From Strigops habroptila (lineage: Eukaryota; Chordata; Aves; Psittaciformes; Psittacidae), in contig NC_044279.2 in assembly GCF_004027225.2 (NCBI RefSeq), forward strand, positions 48,508,744 through 48,572,743: a DNA stretch of 64,000 bases. The letters are read 5' to 3'. The notes beneath the pieces were generated by a model. It was not told the origin of the DNA. It was given only the letters and a program-made list of their open reading frames with translations, and did no database searches. Position 1 is the first letter of the stretch, and each line of letters begins with the position of its first letter. The translations under genes were made by a program, and so were the position numbers. Of the stretch, positions 61,401 to 64,000 are shown piece after piece.

Positions 61401-62565
61401 ACCAATAGGGGGAGAGATGCATTTGCAAGCATGCCTGTACAATTAATTTAGAATCATTACTCTCACTGCTTTTTTTATGTGAGCAAGTGCTACAGTGGGA
61501 GGAGAAGTGAGAAAACAGAATTTCTAGGATAAATTCTGAGGAGACTGCCAAGTCATTCTTCCCACTAATGGGCCACTAAAGGGACAATCTCCCTTCTAAC
61601 CCTGGGCTCCTGCTGCTTTATCATGCAATCTCTAGAACCTGCCTGAACAGTTATAGAGAAGATTCAGCTCACCAGCCCCACAAAGGACAGGGGAAAAGGA
61701 AGGAAGAGGAAAGGCAAGGGGGCTGTCTGCAAGCCGAGTCCACTCACATGAGCACTGGCTACAGGCCAGAGCTAGGTAAGGAGAGAGCCACTTAATCAGG
61801 CCAAGCTGCTGTCATGTCAGCCGTAGCCTGCATCTCCACCTGAAGCTTACAAAATCCTGCATTAGTACAGGAAGACAAAAGACCAAACCGGTTCGCTGCA
61901 CCAGAGCTGAAGCTGCACAATTACCCAGGCCAGGAAGTTCACCTGTCTGAAGCCAGATCTGTTCTCCTACCTACCTGGCACACAAAGATTACATTAACAC
62001 AGCATAGCAAGTGCAAATCCTTCTTTCCAAACACACTGAGGCATTAAATACACTATAGTATAGCTACAGCATTTCACAAAGAGGCAGTCCCAATCCTGGC
62101 TGACCGCTTTGTCCTCCTCTGCATTTCACCTCACAATTATAAAGCTGTAAAGTACACTCATGTTCAGAATTTATTTACCCTGCAGCTAACAATCACTACA
62201 TGTAACACAAGAAAAAAGCAGGTAGTAGCAGAAATAAAGCTATTTCTTTTGGAAAAAAGCCCATACTGTTACACCCGCTTATGCATAATGCCAAACTGCC
62301 CATAGTCATGGTGTGAGATGACTGCTTCGGGTATTCACTGAACTACAGCCATAGATGAAGCAGCTGATACATGAAGGTACGCTATGGAAAGGACACGCAA
62401 ACCTACTCAACAGTACTACTTGCACACATTCACATCCACAGAAACTGCCTTCGGAAGAAAACCCCCGAGTTTCACACAGACCCTTCCAGCACAGTAAATC
62501 AGTGTTGACATTGTTTCAGATAAAAATATCCCTTTATAAATATAATCACCCATATCTTCCCTGTT

Positions 62566-62582
62566 CCCCCCCCCCCCCCCCC
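62566..62582 (+). repeat. C17 homopolymer
   Basis: Uninterrupted run of 17 C; run length in an assembly is uncertain. Confidence 0.9.
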
Positions 62583-63490
62583 ATCAACTCCACAGGATTA
62601 GATTTCATTAGAGGGGTGTGGCTGGGCTTTTGTTTGGGGTTCTTTTGGTTTGGTTTTTTTAGTTCCTATCAACACATATGTAAAGCATACTGGAAAAAGA
62701 AAATCAGATTAAATCAGCCAAGAGTGAAAGCATTAGTCATGTTGACACTTACACTGTCCTGCTAATACTTCAAAGGAAACATTACCAACATAAATGGAGC
62801 AGTTTTCACAGCACAAAGTCGCTGCTAAGCTGTAAACGACAACCTCAACTTATTTGGAATGAAATAACTATTAATTACAGCTAATATGACAATAGCAGAG
62901 GGTTTGGCTTTAGTTTTTTGGTGGTTTGTGTTTTTCAAGTTTCTGGTTTAACTTCTAAAAAGGCTGTCAAATACTTAGCTTAGTCCTGCCTATCTCCCTC
63001 TCAAGTTAAGCAAATTTGAACAGCCTTTCAGAGAAGGCCTGGCCAAACCAGAAAAATTAATCTAAATAGTGATATAGAAAGGCAGTTCTTAGACCACGAT
63101 TTTCAGGAAAGAACGTACTTCCTTATAAAATCTGAAGCACTGAATCCTAAGACACACGGGACTTGCGCAGAAAGCACGAGCAACCCTCCGGTCTCAGAGA
63201 ACTGGAAATTAAGAGCTGATTCTTCAGAAGATAAATCCTTTGCTGCTTTAAGAGTCTGGCGAGTACTATCTAACACAATAATCTCTGGAATGACAAGCTG
63301 CCGACTGAAGGGTAAGAATATGGACAGGCCTGCATACACAACAGTAAGATTTTGATTAACTATACCTTTGCAGTTTTACTAATCATTCCCACACTGATTA
63401 AATTCTACTTCGCAGCAGCTCACCGTACACCAATAATGTACAGGCACAAGTTTAAAGTGCCAAAAGCAGCTTGAAACAGCACCAAGGAAG

Positions 63491-63507
63491 AAAAAAAAAA
63501 AAAAAAA
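63491..63507 (+). repeat. A17 homopolymer
   Basis: Uninterrupted run of 17 A preceded by a purine-rich stretch (GGAAG). Confidence 0.9.
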
Positions 63508-64000
63508 GTAGTAAGAACTGTACCAGAAAATAACTTCGGTATTGTTCAGTTTTCCCTGATGGTCACTGTCTGGCTGCATGCTGCAGCCCATGTGTGACAA
63601 GAAAGCACAGGCAGACAGCTGTGCCAGCCGCACCCTTTGGCCCCTGCGCCCACCCTCAGAGTGGATGTTAATACCCCCACAGGTCTGGCAAAGCAGATAC
63701 TCACATGAGAGCTCCCCGAACTGCATCAACCAAACCCGCTCAGGTTAGCAAAGCTTACTATTAGAACTGGTTAAGCCCTGGTGGCTGCTGAAGCAGGAAA
63801 GGCACATACCCTCTGCCAGATGCAGCACTGCCAGCAAAGACCCATACTTTGTCCACCCGCAGAACAAATGCGTACAGGTTAAAGCTTTGACCCTGCTCTA
63901 TTCCTTATATACAGTTCAGCTCCCCACTTTAAGCAGGGGGTGCTGGGTGTTTTCAGGATTTTATTTTGACCCAGACATTAGACACAGGTTACTTTCTTTA

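Larger units (their letters stand above)
52052..64000 (-). other. NR2C1: NR2C1 5'-UTR intron and/or upstream region
   Basis: 12 kb with no supported coding exon and no CpG island. The noncoding first exon and promoter of NR2C1 are therefore probably beyond base 64000, or not recognisable. Holds two CR1 tails and several homopolymer/G-rich tracts, listed separately. Confidence 0.65.

Noticed and set aside
62355..62765. 136-codon frame on the plus strand
   Set aside because: It has no domain, passes through the C17 run and GTTT-rich sequence, and has no splice or promoter support.
63379..63729. 116-codon minus-strand frame as a possible NR2C1 upstream coding exon
   Set aside because: It contains a poly-Phe stretch from the A17 run and does not resemble any NR2C1 N-terminus; the start codon is at 52029.

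Overview
This is a window of nuclear DNA from a bird. The evidence is many copies and tails of CR1 LINEs (the dominant avian retroposon), GT-AG introns of 0.1-5 kb, one sharp CpG island, and two single-copy vertebrate genes in the order and orientation they have on human chromosome 12q22. I cannot name the species. I see no bacterial, viral or CRISPR-type content.

Layout, left to right, with both genes on the minus strand. (1) About 1-9.9 kb holds the 5' three coding exons of NDUFA12, an accessory subunit of mitochondrial complex I. They lie at 9871-9783, 4673-4591 and 3635-3548. The remaining C-terminal exon is not visible and should lie left of base 1. Intron 1 carries a 1.9-kb 5'-truncated CR1 whose reverse-transcriptase frame has no stop codon. 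(2) About 9.44-10.09 kb is the CpG-island promoter of NDUFA12, with GC boxes and a YY1-type motif over the start codon. (3) About 10.1-18.4 kb is intergenic, with CR1 remnants, C-rich tracts, a hairpin, and two stretches that resemble exons or old repeats. (4) 18.77-52.03 kb holds the complete NR2C1 (testicular receptor 2, TR2) coding sequence in 14 exons. Joined, they give one frame of 640 codons plus stop, with every splice phase agreeing. (5) 52.05-64.0 kb is the first (5'-UTR) intron of NR2C1 and/or upstream DNA. The 5'-most noncoding exon and promoter were not found here.

The two genes are in tandem: the NR2C1 3' end faces the NDUFA12 promoter about 8.4 kb away. They have no known functional link. 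NDUFA12 is a housekeeping respiratory-chain gene, and NR2C1 is an orphan nuclear receptor that binds direct-repeat hormone response elements, often with its paralogue NR2C2/TR4.

The most interesting points are a 36-codon NR2C1 exon (47257-47364) that mammalian NR2C1 lacks but that resembles the NR2C2 N-terminus, the open CR1 frame with an altered FADD motif, a probable solo LTR with TATA box and poly(A) signal inside NR2C1, and some perfect inverted repeats. I found no convincing undescribed multi-gene system.
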